Notes under the pieces: generated by a model | What the model saw: only the letters and a program-made list of their open reading frames with translations | Database searches by the model: none | What the model was told of the DNA's origin: nothing | Assembly: GCA_002427735.1 (NCBI GenBank) | Contig: DIYP01000014.1 | Coordinates: forward strand, 340,926 to 404,925 | Direction: 5' to 3' | Length of the DNA stretch: 64,000 nt | Origin: Flavobacteriales bacterium UBA6051 | GTDB lineage: Bacteria > Bacteroidota > Bacteroidia > Flavobacteriales_D > Crocinitomicaceae | Shown: piece after piece, positions 1-8,518 of the stretch | Layout: each line of letters starts with the position of its first letter | How positions within the stretch are numbered: the stretch's first letter is position 1 | Made by a program: the position numbers and the translations under genes

Positions 1-150
1 AAAACCGATGGTCTTGAGTTTGTCAAACGACTTGACTTCAAGGAAGGAGGACATCGACATTCTGTTAATGCGCTCGCAAAGATCTCAGAAGAGCTGGTTG
101 TTTCATGTTCGGATGATAAACGACTCGTCGTTTGGGAGGTTGTTTCCTAG
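1..150 (+). CDS. WD40-repeat protein, C-terminal fragment
   Basis: The first 49 codons, open from the window edge to TAG at 148-150, form the end of a beta-propeller repeat. The translated stretch has the WD40 layout: a His near the start of the blade, then VNALAKISEELVVSCSDD, then LVVWEV as the closing strand with Trp in the usual place (seen). WD40 blades act as protein interaction surfaces. The rest of the gene lies outside the window, so the number of blades and any enzymatic domain upstream cannot be judged. Confidence 0.7.
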   Translation, partial: KTDGLEFVKRLDFKEGGHRHSVNALAKISEELVVSCSDDKRLVVWEVVS

Positions 151-244
151 TCATTTTCCTAGCAAATAGGGTATAAATACCCGTTGATTCCCGACGTTTT
201 ATCCACTATTTTGGCGAACAGTTTCATTACCAGACTTCACTATT

Positions 245-1336
245 ATGAAAGAGCCAGTTGAATTTAAGCGCCAATCACATTTTGTATTAATCGTCGTCAT
301 CTTTGCATTGATTGGTGGTTTTATTGGGTATTCCTTTGTAATGGGAAATCATAATCCGACGCCGACGAATAAGGAGTTTATGCTGGTTCACAATAATCAT
401 TCTCCAGTTGATACCTTAGAAATTGTGTATAAGGATCAGTTTGTTGAGGACACTTTAGAGACATCTGTGCTCAATGCTGAAACCGATCCATCTGCTATAT
501 CTAAAGTAGAGGCGAAAGAAACGATCTACAATCAAAACACTGCGTTTTTAGGATGGACCATGCTGATTGTCATTATGATGAGTATCGCTGCCGCTTCTTT
601 TCCTGTTTTTGCGTATGAGATTTGGGTGATATTCCGGGATTTCCACTTAAAATGGTTCAATGTGCTCATCAGTTTCGCGTTGGCCGGAATCTTCTTTTTT
701 ATAGCATATGAGTTTGCACGACGCGGTGGAGGTTTTTACAAACCCAATTTATTCATCAATGAAATGGGCGTGTTACTAAAAGATGGTGACATGTTGGACA
801 CAACGGTTGGGATCACCATTGGTTTTCAATTGTCCATATTCATGACGGTCTTTTTGATTCCTGTAGCGGCCGACAGAATTACAGCGGACAAAAGCAGCGC
901 AGCAGAGATGAATGAGGCAGCTAGACGATTCAAACAATTGGAATCGATATTGCGCAAATGTTTACACGTAATGGCAGTACTAGTGGTGTTTTCTGTTCTA
1001 ACTTCCAGTGCACTTGGCGCGTCATTAAATACCACGATATCCATTGATGGTTTTAACGTTTTCCCTCCTGAATTCGGTTATGTTTATGGCTTGTTGTTTT
1101 CCTTCTTACTAGCCATGATTTATGTTCCTGTCCATTATTACATTCGATTCAAGAGTCGTTCATTCATTCAACAACTCTATGAGGAAGACTGCTCCGAAGA
1201 TGAGTTGAAAAACATCGGAGAAGTAAAAGAAAAAGTATTAATCAAGCAGTCGGCATTGGACAACTTGAAAGTCGCATTTACAGTTGTAGCGCCATTGGTA
1301 TCCAGTTTCCTACCGGACTTTATAAATCTGCTTTAA
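245..1336 (+). CDS. Polytopic membrane protein of unknown function (363 aa)
   Basis: I do not recognise the family. The protein has about six hydrophobic segments at residues 11-33, 100-130, 137-160, 187-210, 239-261 and 277-302. A polar, acidic stretch of about 65 residues follows the first segment and probably lies outside the cytoplasm. Charged stretches lie between segments 4 and 5 (RFKQLESILRKC) and after segment 6 (QQLYEEDCSEDELKNIGEVK). The ATG at 245 is the first in frame, with no clear ribosome binding site, which is normal in Bacteroidota. It stands alone: a 94-base gap separates it from the WD40 gene and the next gene is convergent, starting two bases after its stop. A transport or signalling role is possible but nothing visible decides it. 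Confidence 0.75.
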   Translation: MKEPVEFKRQSHFVLIVVIFALIGGFIGYSFVMGNHNPTPTNKEFMLVHNNHSPVDTLEIVYKDQFVEDTLETSVLNAETDPSAISKVEAKETIYNQNTAFLGWTMLIVIMMSIAAASFPVFAYEIWVIFRDFHLKWFNVLISFALAGIFFFIAYEFARRGGGFYKPNLFINEMGVLLKDGDMLDTTVGITIGFQLSIFMTVFLIPVAADRITADKSSAAEMNEAARRFKQLESILRKCLHVMAVLVVFSVLTSSALGASLNTTISIDGFNVFPPEFGYVYGLLFSFLLAMIYVPVHYYIRFKSRSFIQQLYEEDCSEDELKNIGEVKEKVLIKQSALDNLKVAFTVVAPLVSSFLPDFINLL

Positions 1337-1337
1337 C

Positions 1338-1652
1338 CTAGTTCTCTGGGAAACCGTTTTCAACCCAGCACTTGATTGTATTCAGCTCAGCGTTGGACAA
1401 TTCTCCGTTACGCGGCATGCTTTGGTCGGTCAATACCTCTTTCTCAAAAGAGCCATCTGAAAATGTTGCCGAGAGTCCAGCATATGATCCATACTCACTA
1501 TGACAGGAAACGCAATTGGAAGAAATAATCGAAGAAATCGTTGAATTGTAAGTAGGGGTGGAACCATCACAAACTGGATTATGCTTGTTTTGTTTTTTAC
1601 AAGCAACGAATGTGAATGCAGCGGAAATAAGTAATAAGGATAGGTATTTCAT
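1338..1652 (-). CDS. Small c-type cytochrome lipoprotein
   Basis: A 104-residue exported protein. The N-terminus is a lipoprotein signal peptide (hydrophobic residues 3-14, lipobox FVAC, Cys18 as lipidation site). One haem-binding motif CVSCH lies at residues 47-51, and Met79 in DQSMPRNG is placed where the distal haem ligand of class I cytochromes usually sits, so a low-spin electron carrier anchored in the envelope is likely. Its C-terminal half (NAELNTIKCWVENGFPEN) matches the usual final helix of Bacteroidota 'cytochrome c domain' lipoproteins. It ends two bases from the convergent membrane protein gene. Electron partners are not identifiable here. Confidence 0.8.
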   Translation of the reverse strand: MKYLSLLLISAAFTFVACKKQNKHNPVCDGSTPTYNSTISSIISSNCVSCHSEYGSYAGLSATFSDGSFEKEVLTDQSMPRNGELSNAELNTIKCWVENGFPEN

Positions 1653-1729
1653 AATTGAAATGTTTAGATGCGTTACTATAATAACGTATGCAATGGAGTA
1701 AGACGTTGGTTGATTGCTTTACTTTCAGC

Positions 1730-2401
1730 CTATATCATTTCCTTTACGAGTTGCGCAAATCCTTTCTTGTGGGTTGGATCATACTTTTCCAATAGTTCAG
1801 GTTTTATTTTATACAGTTCAAGATTCAATTCGTACTTGTTTTTCGTATCTGCAATTGTTCCCATCATCTCAGTAGGAGAGAAGTCCATTTGTGTGACGTT
1901 AACTTTTGCCTTCCCAATTATTTCGGAGCTGCTGTTGTCATGTTGATTGAATCCTTCAAAATAATAGGTAAAGAGTCGTTCATCACTGTAATAATGAGAA
2001 TCGCTGGATCGAAATCCACCATTGAACTCTTGCGTTTCTGGGTTGAAAATTTTACCCAGTACTTCATAACTCTTATCTGAATGCACAATATGGACCAAGG
2101 AGTATCCATAGATTTTTGAATTTTTTCCAGTGTTTCTGACTACTCCGAGCCACTTCCCTTCAATGAAGTGTCCGCGTAAAATGGCACGACGCAAGCGATG
2201 TGAACTATTAATGATTTTGCTGAACAGTAAATGAAGCAATCTTTCGCTCATCACGATAAACAAAACTGCCATAATGATTAGAAGCCAGGTATGTTGGTTT
2301 TCAAGTTCTATTTCGTTGATAAAGAAACCAGAAGCTAGACCTAAAATGGCTGTACTTATGGTCTCTACCCATTGGTAGAAACTATTGATATTTTTAAACA
2401 T
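1730..2401 (-). CDS. Two-TM protein with C-terminal beta-rich domain, Cap15-like
   Basis: 223 residues. Two predicted membrane helices at about 13-31 and 38-60 are followed by a short basic linker (HRLRRAILRGH) and a beta-rich domain of about 140 residues that opens with EGKW at 81-84, a Gly-x-Trp start typical of small lipocalin-like barrels. This order (two helices then an eight-strand-like barrel) is that of the CBASS membrane effector Cap15 and related 2TM-beta proteins; that is a fold-level resemblance, not a proven homology. No CD-NTase or other CBASS gene is near, so it is an orphan. Neighbours are unrelated. It could instead be a general membrane-anchored sensor. Confidence 0.5.
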   Translation of the reverse strand: MFKNINSFYQWVETISTAILGLASGFFINEIELENQHTWLLIIMAVLFIVMSERLLHLLFSKIINSSHRLRRAILRGHFIEGKWLGVVRNTGKNSKIYGYSLVHIVHSDKSYEVLGKIFNPETQEFNGGFRSSDSHYYSDERLFTYYFEGFNQHDNSSSEIIGKAKVNVTQMDFSPTEMMGTIADTKNKYELNLELYKIKPELLEKYDPTHKKGFAQLVKEMI

Positions 2402-2711
2402 GGATTAAGTTTAATTTGTGTATCCCAAACCTACTAAGTCCATTTAATAAATTCAATACGTATAAATGCGCTATTTCGTAAGTAGTTTACCGTACTTATA
2501 CGCATGGGATTTTAGCTTAGTGCAATACTCGTTTATTAGATAAAATTCTTCGTTGTTCAGGCCAAATAGCTTTCTATTCCTGCCTTTGCTATCTGTCGAG
2601 AACGGGGTGGTAATTCCAATAGTTAAAATAAGCTCACAAACATTTACGCTTAGAATTTTTCAATTAGAATGGAATGATTTAGCTTCAACCTCTAAAGAAG
2701 AATACAATTCA
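2402..2711. other. Intergenic region with weak inverted repeat
   Basis: A 310-base divergent spacer between the Cap15-like gene (minus) and the TPR-LuxR gene (plus). It should hold both promoters. GTATAAAT near 2460 and ACTTATAC near 2494 form an imperfect inverted repeat (7 of 8 positions). An upstream in-frame extension of the LuxR gene begins at TTG 2553, but the signal peptide at 2712 argues that this part is untranslated leader. Confidence 0.3.
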
Positions 2712-4427
2712 ATGAATGCAAAAGAACTGCTGGTAATAACATTATGTTTTTTAAGTTATTCGCTATGGTCTCAAACGAACGAAAATCAGTCAAAAATAGA
2801 TTCGCTGAAGTCAGCTTTGGGCAAGTCAAAGCATGATACAATTCGGGCGACTATATGCCTTGAGTTAACGAGTGCTTATTATTCTTTTCAGAAAGATTCT
2901 TCGAAATTTTATGCATTGAAAGCTTCCGGTATAACTGGAAAAAACTTGAAAAAGAAATTGGATAGTTCTACCAAGAAGAGTTTTGCTCTTCTTCAATGTT
3001 CTGCCTATGAAAATCTTGGCATTTTAGAATATCGTGCGAGTAACTTTTTGAAGTCGGAAGCTTATTATCTCAAGTCGATAGATATCAAATCTGAATATGA
3101 TCAAGAGGGTAAACCCCATATTTACAATACCTTATCAGCGTGTTGTATTGAAATGTTTGACTACGCCAGAGCTTTGGATTATGCACATAAATCATTGGAA
3201 CATTCAAAGCAAATTAAGGAGCCTACTGTGGCGGATAGAGCAGTTGTAGGTTATTCTTACAATATGCTTGCGACTGTTTATCAACGTCTCGGTGATTGGG
3301 ATAAATGCAATGAGTATTCTCTTAAGTGCTTAGAGTTAGCGAGAGAATCTGGGAGCAAGCGTGGAGAGGCATTAATGCATAATAATATTGGGACGTATTA
3401 CTTCGAACAAAAAAAGAATATCGGCCAAGCTTTGGAAAATTACGAAGCTGGACTTACCATTTTTCGGGATATCAATAACAGTGAAGGAATTTGCCTTGTC
3501 CTTTACAACCTTGCTCGATTACATGAAATGGATTCAACCGAATTAGCGATTGATTATCTTAATGAGTGTATTGAGATTTCAAAGCAAACTAAGGATTCAT
3601 CATCGTTGGCTGCGGCAATATGGTTTAAAGGAAGCATGGAGTACAAACGCGGGAATTACACAGTTGCCAAGAAGTTCGCTTTTCATAGTTTAGATATTTG
3701 CCAGAAAAGGGCAGGAAATAATGAGACTTTAAAAAAGGCTGCTGCACTTCTTGTAAGCATATTTCGCAGAGAAGGTCAATGGGAAAATGCGCTCTTTTAT
3801 CGTGAAGTAGAGCTGGAAGCAATTGATCAAATCCGCAATTTGGATAATCAAAAGAAAGCGATGGAAGTATTGACTAAGCATGAGGTTGCTAAAGCAAGAA
3901 TTGAAGAGAAGTACAAAGCAGAAATTCATAAAAAGGATGCCGAGCTTAAAGGAGAACAAATTATCCGTTTGAATAGGGATAAGCAGCTCAAGAACATGAC
4001 CATATATGCCATTTTAGGAGGAGGAGTGTTGTTAATTGCTGCCAGCTTCTTTTGGTTTAAGAGTTTCAGAAGAAAAGTGCGGTTGAGAGAAATGGAAGCG
4101 GAGAGTGAGCTAAGAAGGTTATTGGAACGGATCAATCTACTCCAAACAAATCTAAACACAAAGCTGGTCCAGAGTACAACAATTGATGCTTCCACGCTTA
4201 ACAAGAATTTAAGCAGTATTATGAAAACTTCACTAACTAAGAGAGAGACTGAAGTTTTGATCGAATTGTGCAAAGGCAAGGACAATAAGGAGATTGCGGC
4301 AAGTTTGTTTATTTCTGCAAATACGGTTAGAACCCATCTTCTGAAGATATATGACAAATTAGATGTCAAGAATAGAACTCAAGCCATTAAGAAAGCAGGA
4401 AACCTGAATCAATTAGGTTCGGAATAG
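2712..4427 (+). CDS. TPR-repeat regulator with membrane segment and LuxR-type HTH
   Basis: 571 residues from ATG 2712. The start was chosen because residues 1-21 (MNAKELLVITLCFLSYSLWS) are a clean Sec signal, whereas the longer frame begins at a TTG in leader sequence. About eight tetratricopeptide-like helical pairs follow (residues 35-370), then a coiled coil, one membrane helix at 429-449, a cytoplasmic coiled coil, and a LuxR/GerE helix-turn-helix at 507-571 with the hallmarks LTKRETEVL and NTVRTHLLKIYDKL. This is the common Bacteroidota membrane-spanning TPR-HTH architecture: the periplasmic TPR part senses, the cytoplasmic HTH binds DNA. The signal is unknown. The T9SS protein gene downstream, with an inverted repeat in its leader, is a candidate target by position only. 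Confidence 0.85.
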   Translation: MNAKELLVITLCFLSYSLWSQTNENQSKIDSLKSALGKSKHDTIRATICLELTSAYYSFQKDSSKFYALKASGITGKNLKKKLDSSTKKSFALLQCSAYENLGILEYRASNFLKSEAYYLKSIDIKSEYDQEGKPHIYNTLSACCIEMFDYARALDYAHKSLEHSKQIKEPTVADRAVVGYSYNMLATVYQRLGDWDKCNEYSLKCLELARESGSKRGEALMHNNIGTYYFEQKKNIGQALENYEAGLTIFRDINNSEGICLVLYNLARLHEMDSTELAIDYLNECIEISKQTKDSSSLAAAIWFKGSMEYKRGNYTVAKKFAFHSLDICQKRAGNNETLKKAAALLVSIFRREGQWENALFYREVELEAIDQIRNLDNQKKAMEVLTKHEVAKARIEEKYKAEIHKKDAELKGEQIIRLNRDKQLKNMTIYAILGGGVLLIAASFFWFKSFRRKVRLREMEAESELRRLLERINLLQTNLNTKLVQSTTIDASTLNKNLSSIMKTSLTKRETEVLIELCKGKDNKEIAASLFISANTVRTHLLKIYDKLDVKNRTQAIKKAGNLNQLGSE

Positions 4428-4773
4428 TACGACTTACTTTTTAAGTAATTCTTCTCAAAAAATCTACTTATGTAGACTATTTCACCCGAAAAAGTGTCCA
4501 AAATCATCCAAATGTATTAGATGATTATTGTTCGAAATCGCGTGTTTTGAATCATTGATCAATAAAAAGTTAGTTGTATTCATAGAATGAGAACTGAAGG
4601 AATTGAATCGGTGATTTGAGCTCAGTTACAGACTGCTTGAAAGCAGTATTAACCGAAAGGTATTTCCATCCTCCCATATTAATGAATACAACAGACGGCT
4701 TCTCAAGAGAAGTAACATGGAGGATTCCGAAAATCCAATCCAAAGAGTAGGAAATAAATTAATCGACGTTAAC
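4428..4773. promoter_or_regulatory. Leader of the T9SS gene with a palindromic site
   Basis: 346 bases between the LuxR-type gene and the T9SS cargo gene. Just after the LuxR stop an AT-rich stem (TTACTT / AAGTAA, about 4434-4447) may be a weak terminator. At 4632-4647 the sequence ACTGCTTGAAAGCAGT is a 7-bp perfect inverted repeat with a 2-base spacer, about 125 bases before the ATG, a reasonable operator position. No good TAnnTTTG box was seen next to it. Assigning it to the upstream LuxR-type protein is inference from proximity. Confidence 0.3.
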
Positions 4774-6252
4774 ATGAAAAAATTAAAATTATTAATCGTC
4801 CCGCTACTTATCATTTTAGGAATGACAATGAGTTATGGACAAGATGTTGAGATCCCATTTTCGTGGGTTAGCCCAACGCCATCATCATTGAACATGACAG
4901 GGATATCAGACTGCGGAGGTATGAATATTACATTGAATTCCTATCCCGTAAACCATCAATTGGATGGTACCAGTGCGTTTTTTCCAGATGGTATGCCTAC
5001 AACGATTCCCGTAACTATATCTTTTTCGAAACCAGTTTGTAATTTGGGACTTTTAGTTCGTGATTTGGATTGGCATCCGATTGTAGGAGAGCGAGAATGG
5101 CTTGAATTTGATGCTACCTCGATACCGACAGGACTTGATCCATCTGCCGGAGGGCCTCCATTTAGTTTAGTGGAAATAGGTGGAACATGGACTGCTCTGC
5201 CACTCGTAGCAGATGAGTCAGAAGCTTGGATAAACTGGGACGGACCTATTACGGCTATATCATTCGATTATTTTAAAGCAACTACTGGTTTTTATTTTTA
5301 TTTAGATTCCTTGCGTTTTGATTGTGATTGCTCTATACCTGATAATCTCGATTGTTGCTACGCCAATGATCGACAGAGCTTATCCTGGTCCAAGGTACCT
5401 TCTGCGGTTGGGTATGAAATTGAGTTCGGCTTCAATGACAATTCTTCTGGATGTTGTGATTCAGTCACAGGACCACCAATGGGTTGGATAGAGTCTGTAT
5501 CCGATAATGTGTTCATTGTTCCTGAAACCTTTACGAATTGTTTTTGGTGGCGCGTAAGATCTGTTTTTGACGATGGGTCAAAATCAGAATGGAGCGAAAA
5601 ATCATGCGATTGTGATGAGCCAGAAGTACTTAGCTGTGAAGCGCCCATTAATTTAATGTGCGAAATGAATTCAGCTGGACAAAAAATCATTAGCTGGGAC
5701 CCTGTGATTGGAGCTATTGGGTATGAAGTGAGTAGAACGTATAATGATCCTACATGCTGTCCACCTACAACAGATCCTATTGAGACAATTGCTACGAATA
5801 CGACCAGTACGTTTATAGTTGACCCTAATCCGAATGATTGCTACTCCTGGAAAGTTCGTGCAATATGTTCTGATGAACCTCTGTACTCTGACTGGAGCGA
5901 AACAAAATGTACGGAGGATTGTGCTTTTTCTGCTCTTTTGGTCGGTTCAGGAAAAGATGATTCAGACGAGCAAAGTACTCAATCGAGTTCATCAAAACTG
6001 ACGCTTAACCTTACTCCAAATCCAGCGAAGGATATTTTAGAGGTAACGTTATCAGGACCGAATACTGAAAGTGAACTTGAAGAAGGAATGTTTAGCATGC
6101 ATAATGCACAAGGTAACGAAGTGCATAGAGAGTTGATCCGAATTAACCGTTCAACGCGCATTGATCTTGATGGGTTAAGTTCTGGAATCTATATATGTAC
6201 TTACATAGGAGAAAATGGTGCTTCAATGACCGGTAAATTGGTCATAGAGTAA
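4774..6252 (+). CDS. Secreted T9SS type A sorting domain protein
   Basis: 492 residues from ATG 4774, chosen because a signal peptide starts there (MKKLKLLIVPLLIILGMTMS, then YGQ). The N-terminal 190 residues form a beta-sandwich-like domain. Two Cys-rich fibronectin-III-like modules follow, each with an 'ISW/LSW...GYE...W+VR...WSE' pattern; both contain clustered cysteines (CCDS, TCCPP), suggesting disulphides. The C-terminal about 80 residues are a type A T9SS sorting domain (LTPNPAKDILEV ... SSGIYICTYIG ... GKLVIE). The protein is therefore exported by Sec, crosses the outer membrane by T9SS and is probably attached to the cell surface. No catalytic motif is visible; adhesion or binding is the likeliest role. 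A strong bidirectional terminator follows. Confidence 0.85.
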   Translation: MKKLKLLIVPLLIILGMTMSYGQDVEIPFSWVSPTPSSLNMTGISDCGGMNITLNSYPVNHQLDGTSAFFPDGMPTTIPVTISFSKPVCNLGLLVRDLDWHPIVGEREWLEFDATSIPTGLDPSAGGPPFSLVEIGGTWTALPLVADESEAWINWDGPITAISFDYFKATTGFYFYLDSLRFDCDCSIPDNLDCCYANDRQSLSWSKVPSAVGYEIEFGFNDNSSGCCDSVTGPPMGWIESVSDNVFIVPETFTNCFWWRVRSVFDDGSKSEWSEKSCDCDEPEVLSCEAPINLMCEMNSAGQKIISWDPVIGAIGYEVSRTYNDPTCCPPTTDPIETIATNTTSTFIVDPNPNDCYSWKVRAICSDEPLYSDWSETKCTEDCAFSALLVGSGKDDSDEQSTQSSSSKLTLNLTPNPAKDILEVTLSGPNTESELEEGMFSMHNAQGNEVHRELIRINRSTRIDLDGLSSGIYICTYIGENGASMTGKLVIE

Positions 6253-6271
6253 AAATAGATGTTCTTTGCTC

Positions 6272-6301
6272 AAAACCGCCCGATAACTATCAGGCGGTTT
6301 T
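6272..6301. terminator. Bidirectional intrinsic terminator
   Basis: Stem AAACCGCC / GGCGGTTT with an inner GATA / TATC extension and flanking A and T runs. It sits between the convergent T9SS gene (plus) and methyltransferase gene (minus) and can end transcription from both sides. Confidence 0.85.
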
Positions 6302-6308
6302 TCGTTTT

Positions 6309-7097
6309 CTATTCCTTCGTAGCCACATAAAACAGGTCGATGCATTGATCATTCGCCTGATCGAGATAATAATCGTCCAAAGAAATGGTGGAGGCCAATT
6401 GATTGTTGTTCTTGAGTAGTTTCTTACGATTGATTCTATTTAGAATGTCATAAGGTATCTGTAATAAATGTCTGGGCAATATGTACTGCAAATTGAAGAT
6501 GTCGAAACGCGTGATGCGACGAACGGATTCCTTATTCTTTTCGTAATAAGCCATTGCTTTTTCGCCTCCATAAACGCCCAATTTTTCGATGCTTTCGAAG
6601 TGAGGATTCAGTAGCTCTTCCAGCTCTGTAACCGTATATTCTCGCACATGCCAGGGGTTACGTGTGAGCGATGTTTTGATGTTGGGAGTGGTAAGAATCA
6701 CCTTCCCACCCGGCTTAAGAATGCGAAAAATCTCACGAACAAATGTTTTGTGGTCCTTGATATGCTCGATTACCTGAAAGGTGATGACAAAATCAAAGTA
6801 GTTATCAGGAACGTTAGTAAGCGGTGGAACTTTGATCTGAATAAATCTTACGTTTTCCGAGCAAATCAATGTTTCATTCGACAATTCTTCAGGTTGATGC
6901 TTATCCAACGTGACAAACTTGGTTGCGCTGGATGCTATGTATTCAATCCCATACCCACTGCCGGTGCCAATTTCCAGTACATTACCGCTCACGCGTTTGG
7001 CGGCTTCCAGATAGGCCAGTAGCGAGCGTTGGTAAACAAAATTGTCAGATGCATCTGTGTGACTTACTCTTTCCGCAGTTTGAAATAATTTCATCAT
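6309..7097 (-). CDS. SAM-dependent class I methyltransferase
   Basis: 262 residues. Motif I LEIGTGSGYG at 41-50 binds S-adenosylmethionine. The acidic residue after strand 2 (TLDKHQPEE), the motif YFDFVITFQVIEHIKD and the post-motif LKPGGKVILTTPN identify a Methyltransf_11/UbiE-type Rossmann methyltransferase. The C-terminal 110 residues (LQYILPRHLLQIPYDILNRI) resemble those of glycan- or lipid-linked methyltransferases in Bacteroidota, but the substrate cannot be read from the sequence. The start may be either of two adjacent ATGs (7097 or 7094). It is a single-gene unit. Confidence 0.8.
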   Translation of the reverse strand: MMKLFQTAERVSHTDASDNFVYQRSLLAYLEAAKRVSGNVLEIGTGSGYGIEYIASSATKFVTLDKHQPEELSNETLICSENVRFIQIKVPPLTNVPDNYFDFVITFQVIEHIKDHKTFVREIFRILKPGGKVILTTPNIKTSLTRNPWHVREYTVTELEELLNPHFESIEKLGVYGGEKAMAYYEKNKESVRRITRFDIFNLQYILPRHLLQIPYDILNRINRKKLLKNNNQLASTISLDDYYLDQANDQCIDLFYVATKE

Positions 7098-7204
7098 GTC
7101 TTTTCTCTTTAAGATTAACTTGGTTCGATATTTTTAGGCAGTACCATTCCAGAGAGGGGCAGATATGCCTCTCTTAATGCTGGATGGTTCGTTTTGGGTT
7201 TTAA

Positions 7205-8518
7205 TTAGAAATGGAAGCGGTATCCGATACGCACTCCTCCGTTCATTAGCTTTCGGTTGCCAATCAGTGGATTGTTCGTAAAACTATTGATCCCAACATC
7301 GATCCATGGCTCGAGATAGATGCCATGTTGCGGTGTGAGTTCATGGAGATACTTCAGTGAAGCTGTTCCCGAAAAAGCACCGTTATTTCTTACGGTTGTT
7401 TTGCTTTCGATAAGCTCTCCGGTTTCGTTGAGGACCATTGATCCTTTACTGGATTGGTAAATGCTGATTTTCCCGCCAAGTCGTGCCTCTAAAGATGATC
7501 GCCTTCCGATTCTCATGCGGTAAGCAATTCCAAATGGAATGGAAAGAATCGTGTGCGTATTTTGGATCGTTTGCTCGTTTATGACATCTACTTCGTCCGT
7601 TGTCTCCTGAATATCATAAATGGTGTCTCCGGTAATTGTATCGATATCAACGATGATCGTGTCGAAGTAGGTATGGATTTCTGTGGTCGTCACTTCGTAG
7701 TTCAAATCGTTCTTCAGAATCTGATAGTTGAGACCTGTGTAAACGGCAATGGAGCGGGATACATCGAAATTCACACCGCCTGAAACGTCGATCCCAAGTT
7801 CGTTTGCGTTGGTTTTATTGATCAGTGCTTTTAGCTCTTCCGAAGCATTTTTATCCGCTCGAACACGAAATGCGGAGATGCCAGCAGAAAGTTCGAGCGA
7901 AAAGCGATTCAGAATAGTTGTGTTCTTTTGTTTTGGACGTAGTTGTCTTTCCTGAATACCTTCGAGAATCGGTTCTGTATAGAGCAACTCTGCTTCTAAG
8001 GTATTTAATCCAGGAAATACGTCTGTTGAATTATCTGATTTCATTGTTGATTTAATCAACGCATTATATTCTGTAGATTTCTCTTGACTTCTTTTCGCTG
8101 ATTTATCATAAATAGTTTCTCGATTGGTTAGCGCTTCTAAACTTCCACTATCAGTGAAAGTTACATCATCCTGCTGCAGAGTGAATTCTTTTGATTGTAC
8201 AACTTCTGTCTCAGACTCAGAAGCGCGCATTTTTCCCTTTCCTTTATTCAAGGCGGCAGTAAGACTCTTACTTTGATTCAAGTCTCGGGATGCTGACATT
8301 CCCATGGCTGTCGCTCTGGACTGACTGCTGCGGCAAAAAACAAATAAGAAAAGCACCAGTATCATGGTCAGGCTTGCCAACCAGCGCGGCCAAAGTGCTA
8401 TCTTTTCATCATCCTCAGCGGTAGAAGTCTCGATTTTCTCCCACACTTCAACTGGAGGGGCCATTTCAAAGGACTCCAGCTTTCGCTTTATCTGCTCATC
8501 GATATTGTTATGCTGCAT
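7205..8518 (-). CDS. Membrane-anchored beta-barrel-like protein paired with ECF sigma factor
   Basis: 437 residues from ATG 8518 (an ATG at 8524 overlaps the sigma stop further). The first 38 residues (IDEQIKRKLESFEMAPPVEVWEKIE) match the short cytoplasmic motif of Bacteroidota proteins encoded next to ECF sigma factors and are likely to hold the sigma factor, like an anti-sigma domain. A membrane helix at about 46-64 follows, then a low-complexity Ser/Thr/Lys/Glu linker, and from about residue 205 a beta-rich region with repeated amphipathic strands ending GVRIGYRFHF, the aromatic C-terminus typical of outer membrane barrels (porin-like OmpW/PorT style). ATG overlaps the sigma TAA (TAATG), so translation is coupled. 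Having both an inner-membrane helix and a barrel-like end is odd. Confidence 0.7.
   Translation of the reverse strand: MQHNNIDEQIKRKLESFEMAPPVEVWEKIETSTAEDDEKIALWPRWLASLTMILVLFLFVFCRSSQSRATAMGMSASRDLNQSKSLTAALNKGKGKMRASESETEVVQSKEFTLQQDDVTFTDSGSLEALTNRETIYDKSAKRSQEKSTEYNALIKSTMKSDNSTDVFPGLNTLEAELLYTEPILEGIQERQLRPKQKNTTILNRFSLELSAGISAFRVRADKNASEELKALINKTNANELGIDVSGGVNFDVSRSIAVYTGLNYQILKNDLNYEVTTTEIHTYFDTIIVDIDTITGDTIYDIQETTDEVDVINEQTIQNTHTILSIPFGIAYRMRIGRRSSLEARLGGKISIYQSSKGSMVLNETGELIESKTTVRNNGAFSGTASLKYLHELTPQHGIYLEPWIDVGINSFTNNPLIGNRKLMNGGVRIGYRFHF

Noticed and set aside
1668..1946. 92-residue plus-strand frame opposite the Cap15-like gene
   Set aside because: Antisense to a better supported gene; no domain or start context.
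1730..2401. A CBASS operon
   Set aside because: Only an effector-like protein is present; no CD-NTase, Cap2/3 or nuclease in the neighbouring genes.
2553..2711. 53-residue N-terminal extension of the TPR-LuxR protein
   Set aside because: It begins at TTG, has no family features and would bury the signal peptide starting at 2712.
3926..4369. 147-residue minus-strand frame inside the LuxR-type gene
   Set aside because: Opposite strand of an HTH/TM coding region with clear family motifs.
4717..4773. 19-residue extension of the T9SS protein
   Set aside because: The ATG at 4774 begins a canonical signal peptide; the extension is polar.
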